45,210 bases of DNA from JAENVU01 sp964639075 (GTDB lineage Bacteria; Actinomycetota; Acidimicrobiia; IMCC26256; JAENVU01): NCBI GenBank assembly GCA_964639075.1, contig CAZXCB010000002.1:1-45210 (forward strand). The letters are read 5' to 3'. Under the pieces are notes generated by a model. It was not told the origin of the DNA. It searched no databases and was given only the letters and a program-made list of their open reading frames with translations. Numbering within the stretch: position 1 is the stretch's first letter; each line of letters opens with the position of its first letter. Shown piece by piece: positions 8,173 to 16,900 of the stretch. The position numbers and the translations under genes are program-made.

Positions 8173-9002
8173 CCGGTCGCAGCCCGGTAGCGCCAGCGGT
8201 TCGCCACGTCCCGCACGGTGTCCTCGAACCGCATCCCCCCCGCGACCTTGGCCGCGAAGAACCGCAGGCCGTCACTCGTCTGGATCGGCGAGCGGGCGAG
8301 CCGGTGGGGATCGGTGGCTCGGTACGGATTGGGTCGGGTCCCGGCGAGCGCGGCCGAGCGGTAGCGGACGCGCACGGCGGTATCGGCCGGCGATGATCCG
8401 GCGACCGCCTTCGGATACGCGAAGTGGCGGACCGGACCGCCGACGTGCTCGCCGATGAGCGCGTCGGCGCGATCGAGCTCGTCGGCGATCATCGTTGCCG
8501 GGAGGCGGTCGAGCAGCGCGTGCGTGTGCGTGTGCGAGCCGACCGTGACGAGTCCGGACGCGGCGGTGTCGCGGAGTGCGGCCCAGCTGAGCGGCCGCCC
8601 GGCGTCGGGGAAGTCGACGCCGCGCGTCACGAAGTCGGTCGCGACGTACAGCGTGACCGGGATCGCGTGCCGTTCGAGGACGGGGTGGGCGAGCTCCGCG
8701 AAGTCGGCGGTGCCATCGTCGAACGTGACGACCACGGGATCCTCGTCGGGCTCGTCCGGCGGGGCACCCTCGAGCGCGTCGAGTGCGTCGTCGAGGGAAC
8801 AAACGCGACCGCTCGCGGCCAACGTCTCCATCTGCGCCTCGAACGTCGCGAGCGGCAGGTCGACGTCGAGGGGCGTCCGACCCCCCACGCGGTGGTAGAT
8901 GAGCACCGTCACCCCGCGCGGGCGAGGGCGGAGTCGATCGAGTGCGTGGACCGACCACTTGAAGCCCTGCTTCGCCGCCGCGAGCGGCGCCGGTGCGCCC
9001 AC
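8169..9002 (-). CDS. Polysaccharide deacetylase family protein (CE4/NodB-like)
   Basis: 277 residues with the NodB homology domain: VLIYHRVGG (residues ~34-42), the catalytic/metal TFDDG motif, the metal-binding SHTHTH motif and a later FAYPKAV motif. CE4 enzymes are metal-dependent de-N- or de-O-acetylases. There is no signal peptide, so this one may act on a nucleotide- or lipid-linked intermediate in the cytoplasm. The start is GTG at 9002, one base from the upstream gene's stop. The TGTGCGTGTGCG-like run inside it simply encodes the His/Thr metal motif. Confidence 0.9.
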   Translation of the reverse strand: MGAPAPLAAAKQGFKWSVHALDRLRPRPRGVTVLIYHRVGGRTPLDVDLPLATFEAQMETLAASGRVCSLDDALDALEGAPPDEPDEDPVVVTFDDGTADFAELAHPVLERHAIPVTLYVATDFVTRGVDFPDAGRPLSWAALRDTAASGLVTVGSHTHTHALLDRLPATMIADELDRADALIGEHVGGPVRHFAYPKAVAGSSPADTAVRVRYRSAALAGTRPNPYRATDPHRLARSPIQTSDGLRFFAAKVAGGMRFEDTVRDVANRWRYRAATG

Positions 9003-9003
9003 G

Positions 9004-9765
9004 TCAGTCGCCCCAGTGCTCGCGCCGCGCCCGGTAGAGGTGCTGCTCGACGAGAATGAGCTTCGCGGCCTGGCGGGCCCGGACGCGGATCGCGGGTCCG
9101 GAGCGGGTGGGACCGAGCCAGGTGAGGCCTCCGAAGTGGTGGTACTTGCGCTGCCACCAGGTCGGCATCTCGGACCAGCTCAGGCCCGCGTCGCACAGCT
9201 GCTTGAAGAACCAGGCACCGGTGTCGTACGCGACCTTGCCCCCGAAGGCGTCGAAGTCCTCCACCTCGACGTATTCGAACCTCGCGTCGACGCGCCCGCG
9301 GACCTGCTCGGTGTCGATCATGAAGAGCCACGCGGTCGGGCGGGGCGCGATCCGCCGCTCGGCGCGGGTGACCGGGTGCACGAAGGTCTCGGCGCCGCGT
9401 TGCATCCGTCCGCACACGAGCGCGGCGCCCGACCGCTCGGCCGTGTCGACCATGTCGGTGAGCCAGCCGTCCTCGGTGAACTCGACGTCGGAGTCCGAGA
9501 AGAGCGCGTAGCGCGTCGGGCACTGCGCCAGCCACCGGTCGAGCCAGTCGGCGTGCGTCCGGCCGTTCGGCGCGATCTGGAGCTCGAGCCAGCCCTGTGA
9601 CGCGAATCGCTGGAGCATGCGCAGCGATCCGTCGGTGGAGCCGCAATCGCCCACGACGAGGGAGAACTTCTCGCCGGCGAACTCCCGCATCGACCGGATG
9701 CACAGCTCGGTGACGCGTGCGGTGTTGAGGTTGGCGATGTACGCCGTGGTCGACCGGTCGCTCAC
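9004..9765 (-). CDS. GT2-like glycosyltransferase
   Basis: About 253 residues with GT-A features: an N-terminal TTAYIANLNTARVTELCIRS strand-helix, the nucleotide-binding LVVGDCGSTDGS segment, and the metal-binding YALFSDSDVEF (DxD) motif. The C-terminal part is rich in Trp/His (MPTWWQRKYHHFGG). I chose the GTG at 9765 because it makes a 4-nt GTGA overlap with the upstream sulfotransferase stop, matching the rest of the operon; a GTG at 9783 in the same frame is possible and would add six residues. Substrate unknown. Confidence 0.86.
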   Translation of the reverse strand: MSDRSTTAYIANLNTARVTELCIRSMREFAGEKFSLVVGDCGSTDGSLRMLQRFASQGWLELQIAPNGRTHADWLDRWLAQCPTRYALFSDSDVEFTEDGWLTDMVDTAERSGAALVCGRMQRGAETFVHPVTRAERRIAPRPTAWLFMIDTEQVRGRVDARFEYVEVEDFDAFGGKVAYDTGAWFFKQLCDAGLSWSEMPTWWQRKYHHFGGLTWLGPTRSGPAIRVRARQAAKLILVEQHLYRARREHWGD

Positions 9766-10496
9766 GTCGGGTCCCCGTGCCACCAGCCGCGCACCGTGCC
9801 CGTGACGCCCCGGACCGGCCGCGCGATCGCGCGGTGGTACGTCGTGCCGGCCACCGTGAGCCAGCGCTCCCGCCGGGTCAACGGCGTCTCGTGGATCAGC
9901 TCCGGTCGCACCCGCGCCTCGACGGCGGCGCGCCAGCAGTCGGCCGGGATCGCGGGGTCGAGGAACGCGAGCTTCGCGTGCGTGTACCGCCAGTCCTGCG
10001 CGAAGCGCGGGAACTCGAGCAGCGTGTGCGGCAGATCGTGGCGGGCGATGGTGTACATCAACTCGTACTCGATCAAGGCGAGCGCCTCGCGTTGACGCGT
10101 CGCTCGGGTGGTGCCGAAGAGCCCGCCCCAGGTGTGGAGGTCGGCGCCGTAGCGCGCCAGGCGGACCCGACTGGCGGCGGCGACGTCGAGGTCGCGGATC
10201 GGGATCACCACGTGCTCCACCTCGATCCGGCCGTCGTCGAGCAGGCCGGCGAGCCAGCGGCTGAGGTGCGGGCTCTTGACGATGCGGGGGGAGTTGGGAC
10301 CCGCCGCCGGCAGCTCGAGCCCGGCCGCGGCGTGGCTGTCGATCGGTGCGTCGGGCGTGAGCCCGGTGTCGAGCCCCAGGTCGGTGAGGATCTGGACGAG
10401 GAGCGTGGTCCCGGCGCGGCCGGTCCCGGCGATGATGACCTTGCGGGCCTCAGCCGGGTCGGCCCTGTTGTCGTCGCGTTCCTCGATCCTGGCCAC
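9762..10496 (-). CDS. Sulfotransferase-like P-loop protein
   Basis: 244 residues with a PAPS-type phosphate-binding loop at the N-terminus (IIAGTGRAGTTLLVQIL, residues ~21-37) and a second phosphate-binding region around RIVKSPHLSRWLAG and VVIPIRDLDVAAASR, as in bacterial carbohydrate sulfotransferases. The family transfers sulfate from PAPS to hydroxyl groups of sugars. Start is GTG at 10496, 47 nt after the upstream gene's stop, one of the few real gaps in this operon. It is one of five such genes in the window. A kinase-like P-loop protein is the alternative, but the GxGRAGTT loop and operon favour a sulfotransferase. Confidence 0.8.
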   Translation of the reverse strand: MARIEERDDNRADPAEARKVIIAGTGRAGTTLLVQILTDLGLDTGLTPDAPIDSHAAAGLELPAAGPNSPRIVKSPHLSRWLAGLLDDGRIEVEHVVIPIRDLDVAAASRVRLARYGADLHTWGGLFGTTRATRQREALALIEYELMYTIARHDLPHTLLEFPRFAQDWRYTHAKLAFLDPAIPADCWRAAVEARVRPELIHETPLTRRERWLTVAGTTYHRAIARPVRGVTGTVRGWWHGDPT

Positions 10497-10543
10497 GCTG
10501 TCCTCGCGGGTCGGGCGCGGAGGCGCCGGAGAGGCCGTTCACG

Positions 10544-11500
10544 CTAGCCGACCGCATCCCCGCTCGATTCCGGTCCGTGGCCCGAGAGGTACGCGAGGAA
10601 GCCGTCCGGATCGCGCAGCAAGGATGCCTGTGCCGTTGCCGCGGCCGACCGGTTGGCGCGGATCCGGCGCGCCTCGGCCGGGCCGCGAACCGCACGGAGC
10701 ACCCGCAGCTTGACCGTGCGCGTCCGGCCGTGACCGACCGGGAGGCGTTCCAGCGGTCGGGTCAGGCGGTGGACCGGCGACCGGGCGAGGTCGGCGCGGA
10801 AGAGGGCGACCCGCGAGCCCGCGCCGAGATGGAAGATGCAGTCGCCGTAGATCCCCGCGATGACCGGGTGCACGTCGACGGCGTTGGTGCGCAGCAGGCG
10901 TGCCCACGGTTCGCGACCGGTCCAGAGCGTCTTCGCCAGCCGGATGCCGGTGTCCGCGCGCTGGCCGGACTCGCGCAGGAAGCGACGGAACTCAGGCGTG
11001 CCGTCGGAATCCGGCGAGAAGCTCACCTCGTGCGCGTCGACGAACTCACGAGTCATCAGGGTGCCCGACGGGTGCGGGAGGCAGGTGTCGCCGTTCTCGC
11101 GCCGCAGCACCGCCGCGACGCCGGCGCCGGCCGGGAGCATGCCGATGATCCGGCCGAGCCAGTCGTCGACGATCGGGAAGGAGTCGAGGTCAAAGCTGGC
11201 GAAGTGCGTCGCGTCCGTGGCACGAGCAGCCTCGAGCAACGCGTCGAGGTACGCCGCGTGCTCGCGGCTGCCGCGGTCGCTCGGCGCGGGTGGGTCGAGG
11301 AGGTGGACGTCCGGTTGGCCGGCGAGCCACGCGCGGAGGTCGTCCGGGACCCGGCGTGCGACCATGTGGATCGCGAGCGGTCCGAGAGTGTGTCGTCGGA
11401 GTCGCGCGAGCTGCAGCTCGAGGAGCGCGCGCTCGGAGTCGTCGCGTACCAGCGCCACCGTGAGCACCGCGACCCGAGCGGGCGTCGGGCGCAGGTTCAT
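10544..11500 (-). CDS. Predicted GT-A-like glycosyltransferase (DxDxFP family)
   Basis: 318 residues. After an N-terminal VAVLTVALVRDDSERALLELQL segment comes a DxD-type metal-binding motif SFDLDSFPIVDDWL near residue 105, then an AAVLRRENGD segment and a C-terminal LLRTNAVDVHP ... GIYGDCIFHLGAGSR block. The same blocks occur in the gene at 38432-39289 (IDSDAFPI, LLRTNRRELHP, GVYADTVYHHGAGSR), so the two are paralogs. A glycosyltransferase role is inferred from the DxD and context. ATG at 11500 overlaps the stop of the upstream membrane protein by 4 nt. A much longer in-frame ORF continues upstream but is a shadow of neighbouring genes. Confidence 0.78.
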   Translation of the reverse strand: MNLRPTPARVAVLTVALVRDDSERALLELQLARLRRHTLGPLAIHMVARRVPDDLRAWLAGQPDVHLLDPPAPSDRGSREHAAYLDALLEAARATDATHFASFDLDSFPIVDDWLGRIIGMLPAGAGVAAVLRRENGDTCLPHPSGTLMTREFVDAHEVSFSPDSDGTPEFRRFLRESGQRADTGIRLAKTLWTGREPWARLLRTNAVDVHPVIAGIYGDCIFHLGAGSRVALFRADLARSPVHRLTRPLERLPVGHGRTRTVKLRVLRAVRGPAEARRIRANRSAAATAQASLLRDPDGFLAYLSGHGPESSGDAVG

Positions 11501-13203
11501 GGCGTCCGACCGTCGGCCGCCGTGATCGGCGGCGGTATCGGGCAGTCCGCCCGCGTGCGGAAGGCCACGAAGCGCGCCGTGCGGCGCGTCGGGGCGCCGG
11601 ACCGGACGACTGCGACGACCCGGCTCCGGGCGACATGAGGATCGATGCGCACGACGACGCAGTCGCGTGGTCGCTGCCCTGTCTTCGGGTACCGATCGCC
11701 CCGCTGGTACGCGCGCCACTCGAAGCCGCCCGCGATCCGCTGCACCGCCCAGCCGCGCTCGACTGCGGCCTCCGCGGCGCGCCAGCGCGCGCCGTCGAAG
11801 GAGGCCGAATCGGTGGCGAACGCGAGACCGAGCACGGTCAGGGCGCTCAGCGCGGCGATCGCGCCGAAGCCGACCGGTCGCGCCGCGGGCTCCGGCGCCG
11901 ACGCGCGCAGGAGCAGCATGCCGGCGGCCGGGAGGACCGGCAGCAGGTAGCGGTCGTAGACCTGGATGCCCGTCAGCATCGCGAGCAGATAGCCACCGAG
12001 ATAGCCCAGGACGCTGACGGCGAGCAGGACCGTCACCGGGTCGGGCGTCGACCGCGGCCGGCGGCCGATCGCACGGATCGCGCGGGCGCACGCGTGCGCG
12101 CCGATCACCACGAGGAGCACGCCGGCGATGCTCGCGCCGGCGACGATGCCCGCCCACACCGGTCCCGGGAGCACGTCGGGCCGCGGGCCGCGGATCACGA
12201 TGTCGGAGAGCGCGCCGTCGTGGACGACGTAGTTGCCGACGAACAGGGATGACGCGGCGCGGACCGCCGTGACCATGACCCAGATCGCGCTCGCACCGCC
12301 GACGAGCACCGTCACCGCGGGTTCGTCCCGCCATGCCGCCCGCACGCGTGCGACGGGTCGGGCGGCGACGAGGATCGGGAGCAGCAGCAGCCCGCCGAGT
12401 CGGATGAAGCCCGCGCCCTTGGACACCAACACTCCCACGGCATGCACGTCGGGGAGGTCCGGTGAGAGCGAACGGCCGTCGGGCACGGTGCGCCACCACA
12501 GGAGGAAGACGATGACGACCGCGAGCGCGAGCACCGCCGCCTCGACGATCGCGCGCCGGGCGCGTCGGTCGGGACCGACCGCGCACCACGCCGCGACGAG
12601 CACGGCCAACAGCGTCACGACGGAGTACTGACGGATCGTGCACGCGAGCACCGCGACGGCGACCGCGCCCCAGATCCATCCGAGCCGGACCGGAGCGCGG
12701 GTCAGTCCCACCAGGGCCAGTGCGACCGCGACCGCCGACGCCGCGAACGCGGGCACGTCGGTCATGAAGCTGACGGCGAGCGGACCCCAGAGCGGGCTGA
12801 CTGCGATCGTGAGCGCGAGGAGCGTGGCGCGTCCGCGCGGGATGCCGGCGACCCGCGCTCCGATCCAGACCGCGACGAGCCCGACGGTGCCGAGCGTCGC
12901 GGTGAGCACCTGGAGCGCACCGATGTCGCGCGGCAGCAACGTGGCGATCGGTGCGCCGAGGACGAGTTGCCCCACCAAGCTCATCGACACCCAGTGGTTG
13001 AAGGACAGGCGGCCCGTGCGCACCCAGCGGAACTCGGTGACGAGGTAGGACCAGTCGTCGCTCCGGGGGACGCCGAGCGCGTGGTAGTGCGCGGCGATCG
13101 CGATCGGGATCGCGAGGCCGACGACCACGATCGCGACCAACGAGCCGACCGCGAGCACGGTGCTGCGGTCGCCTCGTGGTGCGTCGCGGCGTGGCATCTG
13201 CAT
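11497..13203 (-). CDS. GT-C-like (ArnT/PMT superfamily) membrane protein
   Basis: 568 residues with about 12 hydrophobic helices. The first helix is followed by an extracytoplasmic loop with the acidic pair PRSDDWSYL, the position of the catalytic acidic residues in GT-C glycosyltransferases that use polyprenyl-phosphate sugars. It most likely transfers a sugar to the glycan on the outer face of the membrane. ATG at 13203 is chosen; the longer ORF start at 13317 adds a basic, Pro/Gly-rich non-membrane stretch lying in the divergent promoter region. It is the first gene of the minus-strand run and is paralogous to 20382-22175 (shared PRSDDWSYL, NxWVSM(S/T)LVGQL and ATDSASFDG blocks). Confidence 0.85.
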   Translation of the reverse strand: MQMPRRDAPRGDRSTVLAVGSLVAIVVVGLAIPIAIAAHYHALGVPRSDDWSYLVTEFRWVRTGRLSFNHWVSMSLVGQLVLGAPIATLLPRDIGALQVLTATLGTVGLVAVWIGARVAGIPRGRATLLALTIAVSPLWGPLAVSFMTDVPAFAASAVAVALALVGLTRAPVRLGWIWGAVAVAVLACTIRQYSVVTLLAVLVAAWCAVGPDRRARRAIVEAAVLALAVVIVFLLWWRTVPDGRSLSPDLPDVHAVGVLVSKGAGFIRLGGLLLLPILVAARPVARVRAAWRDEPAVTVLVGGASAIWVMVTAVRAASSLFVGNYVVHDGALSDIVIRGPRPDVLPGPVWAGIVAGASIAGVLLVVIGAHACARAIRAIGRRPRSTPDPVTVLLAVSVLGYLGGYLLAMLTGIQVYDRYLLPVLPAAGMLLLRASAPEPAARPVGFGAIAALSALTVLGLAFATDSASFDGARWRAAEAAVERGWAVQRIAGGFEWRAYQRGDRYPKTGQRPRDCVVVRIDPHVARSRVVAVVRSGAPTRRTARFVAFRTRADCPIPPPITAADGRTP

Positions 13204-13525
13204 CGGGTCCCGTCTCGTCCCCGGCGGTTCCGGGTGTCGCCGTGCGCCGCCCCGGCCGTGGCCCGGCGGGCCGGCGCCGAGGGTACCCGCCACCCCCCGG
13301 AGTCGGTGAACGCCCACGCAACGCGCGAAGGCCGAGACGGTGCGTGCCGGCGAGGCGCGGAATTTCCCCGATTTTGGTGGCCCGACGGCCGTTTCCTGGG
13401 CACGGCTGCCTATGGTGGCGCGCCGCCGCCGCCGCTACACTACGTGACCTTCCGTGTGCGCCGGCGAGGCATGCACGAGCACATCGATCGACGGCGGCGG
13501 TCGTCCTGGGGGACCCGAGCTCAAC
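13204..13525. promoter_or_regulatory. Divergent promoter region for two long polysaccharide operons
   Basis: A 322-bp non-coding region between the minus-strand GT-C operon and the plus-strand Wzz/BY-kinase operon. It includes the least GC-rich patch nearby (about 13370-13390), a possible -10 element TACACT at 13436-13441 pointing plus, and a direct repeat GCCGGCGAGGC at 13346-13356 and 13460-13470. A ribosome-binding site (GGGGGA) precedes the ATG at 13526. No clear -35 element or terminator was seen. Confidence 0.5.
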
Positions 13526-15502
13526 ATGCGATCCTTCGACTATCTCAGGATCCTGCGGCGGCGCTGGTGGATTCCGATGCTCGGTCTGCTGATCGGGCTG
13601 CTGCTCGCGTTCGCCACCCAGCCCAGTGAGCTGTCCGTCGCCCTGAAGACCGCGCCGAGGGTCCAGTTCCAGGCGCGGCACCTCCTGATCGCGAACCCGA
13701 CCGGGACGACCCAACAGGTTCGGAGCCACGTCGGCTTCGACCGGCTCGCGCTGCTCACCATCGCCGGGCCTGTTCGCGACGCGGCCCTGCGTGACCTCAA
13801 GGCCAAGGGCTGGCCGACGGTGATCGACAAGGACCAGTCGAGCGACGACAGCTCCTCCTCGTCGTCGTCCGGCAAGAGCAACAACAAGTCCAAGCGGAGC
13901 GTCGAGAACGTGGGAGTTCCGGCGTTCCGCAACGGCGAGGGAAAGCTGACGATCTACGGGCCACAGGGCCTGGTGACCGTCACGCCGGTGCCGGACCCGT
14001 CCACCGGTGCCCTGGCCATCCTCGCTGCCGGCGGTCGGAACTCCGCGCCCGAGGCCGCGAACGCGTTCGCCAACGAGCTGCTCAAGTACATCGACGCGAT
14101 GAACGCGCAGAACTACGCCGCGGACACCGCCAAGCTGGCCTCGGACCTCCAGCTCGCGAAGCTCGAGGCGCAGAACCTCGACGCCCTGATCGCGGTCAAC
14201 GCCGCCAACCCGGCGGTCCTCGCACCGCTGCAGTCGACCCGGGCGGACGCCCAGCGCAACATCGACGAGCTCAACCGCGAGGTCCTCGCGAACAACGTGG
14301 CCGGTCCCGAGCCGCGGCAGCTGACGACGCTCGAAGCGGCGTCGCCGATCCGCCTGACGCTGATCCGCTCCGCCGGCGGGAGCACGCTCGCCGGGTCGCA
14401 GCGCCTGGTGGCCGGTGGCGGCATCGGGTTCCTCGCCGGTCTCGTCCTGCTCATCGTGATGGAGCTGCTCGGCGCGCGCATCCGCGACGTCGCCGGCACC
14501 GAGGGCGCGGCGCGGATGCCCGTCATCGCGGAGATCCCGGTCGTGAAGATGAACCGCGCCGACCGGTTCGTGGTCGCGACCGCAGCCGACCCCGCGTCTC
14601 TGACCGCCGAGGCGTACCGGTCGCTCAGGACCTCCCTGCTCGCGATGTGGCAACGGCACCCGAAGAACGTCGCGCTGGATCTCGAGGCCGCGGGCACCAA
14701 CGGAACGACCACCCAGACCGTCGCGACCAAGGGTCGCCCGCTGCGGTCGCTGCTCGTCGCCTCACCGGGTCCGGCGGAGGGCAAGTCGATCACCGTGGTG
14801 AACCTCGCGGCAGCATTCGCGGAGACCGGGATGACGGTGATCATCGTCGACGCCGACTTCCGCCGTCCCACGCAGTACCGCTACCTCGACCGACCGCGTT
14901 CGCCGAACCTGGGTGACCTCGACATCACCTGCACGACCGCCGACCTCGAAGCCGTCCTCCAGTCGACCGACGTGCCCGGCGTCCGTCTGGCGGCGAGCGC
15001 ACCGAACAAGGCCGACCCCGGGCATTCGATCGCGGTGGCGAAAGCGGCCGCCCGAGTCTGTCAGGAGCTCGCCGACGTCGTGATCATCGACTCGCCGCCG
15101 CTCCTGCTCGCGAACGACGCATCGGACATCGCGTTGAGCGTCGACGCGTCGATCCTGCTGGCACGCTCCGGTTGGACGCGTCGATCCGGGATCACCGCAT
15201 CGGCGGACCTGATGCGTCGGCTCGAGGCCCCCGTCATCGGCATCGTCATCGTCGGCGCGGAGCACGGCGTCCGGGCCGGCTACTACGGCTACTACGGCTA
15301 CTACGGCTACGGCTACGGATACGCGCACCCCGGCGAGGTCTCGTTCGTGTCGAAGCTCCTCCCGTGGAAGGCCCGTCGGTCGGAGGGACAGCGGAGCGCG
15401 CCGGGCGCGAGCACGTCGTCGCGGCGGGTGTCCACCGGCACCGTGTCGGACGAGTCGCCTCCACGTCCGGGCTCGGCGGGCCTTGACGATCCCTGGGTCT
15501 GA
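13526..15502 (+). CDS. Wzz-type co-polymerase fused to BY-kinase (chain-length determinant tyrosine kinase)
   Basis: 658 residues. A short cytoplasmic start (MRSFDYLRILRRRWW) leads into TM1 (~16-30), an extracytoplasmic domain with a coiled-coil-like stretch (~195-255), TM2 (~293-314) and a C-terminal kinase. The kinase has Walker A (SPGPAEGKS, 413-421), Walker A' (VIIVDADFRRP, 438-448), Walker B (VVIIDSPPL, 518-526) and a Tyr cluster at 586-599. Such proteins autophosphorylate on the tail and control polysaccharide length and export. An unusual Ser/Lys-rich insertion lies at residues 105-125. The ATG at 13526 with GGGGGA upstream is preferred over an ATG at 13454. First gene of a six-gene overlapping operon. 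Confidence 0.93.
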   Translation: MRSFDYLRILRRRWWIPMLGLLIGLLLAFATQPSELSVALKTAPRVQFQARHLLIANPTGTTQQVRSHVGFDRLALLTIAGPVRDAALRDLKAKGWPTVIDKDQSSDDSSSSSSSGKSNNKSKRSVENVGVPAFRNGEGKLTIYGPQGLVTVTPVPDPSTGALAILAAGGRNSAPEAANAFANELLKYIDAMNAQNYAADTAKLASDLQLAKLEAQNLDALIAVNAANPAVLAPLQSTRADAQRNIDELNREVLANNVAGPEPRQLTTLEAASPIRLTLIRSAGGSTLAGSQRLVAGGGIGFLAGLVLLIVMELLGARIRDVAGTEGAARMPVIAEIPVVKMNRADRFVVATAADPASLTAEAYRSLRTSLLAMWQRHPKNVALDLEAAGTNGTTTQTVATKGRPLRSLLVASPGPAEGKSITVVNLAAAFAETGMTVIIVDADFRRPTQYRYLDRPRSPNLGDLDITCTTADLEAVLQSTDVPGVRLAASAPNKADPGHSIAVAKAAARVCQELADVVIIDSPPLLLANDASDIALSVDASILLARSGWTRRSGITASADLMRRLEAPVIGIVIVGAEHGVRAGYYGYYGYYGYGYGYAHPGEVSFVSKLLPWKARRSEGQRSAPGASTSSRRVSTGTVSDESPPRPGSAGLDDPWV

Positions 15503-15809
15503 CGAGGCCGACGGCTCCGGCCGCCCGTCGTCCGTGGTCGACGACACCGTGCTCGTACGCGCGCCGGGGGCGATCTGGCGTACCGGTGACTTCGGCGTGA
15601 CGGTGCTCGGTACCACGTCGGAGGAGCCCGTGACCCTGGCCGGCAGCGGCGTGGCGGTCTGGGACGCGCTCGCGCGACCGCGCCGGCGGGTCGAGCTCGT
15701 GGAGATCCTCGCGACTCGCTTCGCGGCCGATCGAGACGAGATCGCGCGCGACGTGGCGCCGGTGCTCGACGAGCTGCTCGCCGGTGGGGTGCTCGAGGTC
15801 GTGGCGTGA
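15483..15809 (+). CDS. PqqD-like small protein (peptide-binding RRE type)
   Basis: 108 residues with a winged-helix PqqD-like layout: a short beta region (VLVRAPGAIWRTGDFGVTVL), a SGVAVWDALARPRRRVELVEIL helix pair, and a final helix VAPVLDELLAGGVLEVV. PqqD-like domains bind the leader of a ribosomal peptide and present it to modifying enzymes. The TTG start at 15483 lies inside the 3' end of the BY-kinase gene (20-nt overlap), and the stop overlaps the next gene by 4 nt, so it is translationally coupled to both. It is the first of a set of genes (nucleotidyltransferase, HprK-like kinase, PqqD fusion) that occur together in peptide-modification systems. The family call rests on pattern and context. 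Confidence 0.72.
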   Translation: MTIPGSDEADGSGRPSSVVDDTVLVRAPGAIWRTGDFGVTVLGTTSEEPVTLAGSGVAVWDALARPRRRVELVEILATRFAADRDEIARDVAPVLDELLAGGVLEVVA

Positions 15810-16900
15810 CCGCGGCCGTCCTGCGCGAGGTCGTCGCGCTCACGCTGGATCCCGAGCGCGCCGACGTGGCGCTGCCGATCGGGGTCGAGTGGGAGGACCT
15901 CTGGGCCGACGCCCGAGACGAGCGGGCGGTGGCGGTCTTCGCCCAGGGACTCCACGAGGGGCGCGTCCACGGGACCGAGGCCCAGCGCGCCACGATCGTG
16001 CAGGCCCACGAGGACGCGATGCGCTCGTGCCTCCGGCTGGAGCGGGCCGCGCTCGACGCGATCGACGACCTCGACGCGGCCGGGATCGAGACCCGCCTGC
16101 TGAAGGGAGCGGCGACCGCCCGGCTCGACTACCCCGACCCGTCCTGGCGCAGCTTCGGGGACGTGGACCTCCTGGTGCGGTCGCGTGACTACGACGCCGC
16201 CGTCGAGCGGTTTCGGAGCCGTGGCGGTCGCCGCCGGTCGCAGGAGCCCCGGCCCGGCTTCGATCGCCGGTTCGGCAAAGGCGTCTGCCTGATCCGCGCG
16301 GACGGGGTGCAGATCGACCTCCACCGGACGCTCGCGTCGGGACCGTTCGGTCTCACCGTCGAGCTCGACGCGCTCTTCGACAGCAGCGAACCCGTCACGA
16401 TCGGCGATCGTACGGTGCGCGCGCTGGATCGCGAGCTGCGCTTCGTCCACGCGTGCTTCCATGCGGTGCTGGGTGACTTCCCACCGCGCCTGACGTCACT
16501 GCGCGACGTCGCCCAGCTGATCGGCACGGACGCGATCGACCTCGATCGGGCGCGGGAGCTCGCGTACCGCTGGCGGGCGGGGGTCGTCGTCGCGGATGCG
16601 GTCGCCACCGCATGGAGCACGTTCGGCCTCCGCCGCACGGCGGCGGTGGACTGGGCGTTCTCGTACGTGCCGTCGCGCTACGAGCGCACGGCACTCGCCG
16701 CGTACGTCGGGTCGGAACGGAGCTACGCGCGGCAGATGGTCGCCGCGCTCCCGGCGATCCGCGGCGTGGGCCCGAAGCTCTCCTATGCCTTCGCGCTGCT
16801 CTTCGCCGACCGGCACTACGTCGCGGGCCGGGACGGTGGGTACGTCCGCCGATTGCGGCGTGCCGCGCTCAGCGGCCTGGACGCGGGGTCACCGCGATGA
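15806..16900 (+). CDS. Nucleotidyltransferase family protein (PF14907-like)
   Basis: 364 residues. The central nucleotidyltransferase signature is visible: a GIETRLLKGAATARLDYPD segment (residues 93-111), then SFGDVDLLV (116-124) with the two metal-binding Asp residues of the Pol-beta-type fold. This resembles the uncharacterised nucleotidyltransferase family found next to HprK-like kinases and PqqD proteins, including in some lasso-peptide clusters. It could nucleotidylate a peptide, protein or sugar; nothing in the sequence decides which. The N-terminal third is helical and acidic. GTG start with 4-nt overlap to the PqqD-like gene, and a 4-nt ATGA overlap with the membrane-protein gene that follows. 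Confidence 0.8.
   Translation: MTAAVLREVVALTLDPERADVALPIGVEWEDLWADARDERAVAVFAQGLHEGRVHGTEAQRATIVQAHEDAMRSCLRLERAALDAIDDLDAAGIETRLLKGAATARLDYPDPSWRSFGDVDLLVRSRDYDAAVERFRSRGGRRRSQEPRPGFDRRFGKGVCLIRADGVQIDLHRTLASGPFGLTVELDALFDSSEPVTIGDRTVRALDRELRFVHACFHAVLGDFPPRLTSLRDVAQLIGTDAIDLDRARELAYRWRAGVVVADAVATAWSTFGLRRTAAVDWAFSYVPSRYERTALAAYVGSERSYARQMVAALPAIRGVGPKLSYAFALLFADRHYVAGRDGGYVRRLRRAALSGLDAGSPR

Noticed and set aside
8515..8540. Alternating TGTGCG run resembling a simple repeat
   Set aside because: It encodes the metal-binding SHTHTH motif of the deacetylase.
11501..14659. Upstream extension of the 10544 glycosyltransferase frame into a 1371-codon ORF
   Set aside because: The extension is a shadow of the GT-C gene and the intergenic region; the ATGA overlap at 11497-11500 marks the real start.
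14762..16462. Long minus-strand open frame across the BY-kinase and nucleotidyltransferase genes
   Set aside because: Spans the boundary between three coupled plus-strand genes and has low-complexity Arg/Glu-rich translation.
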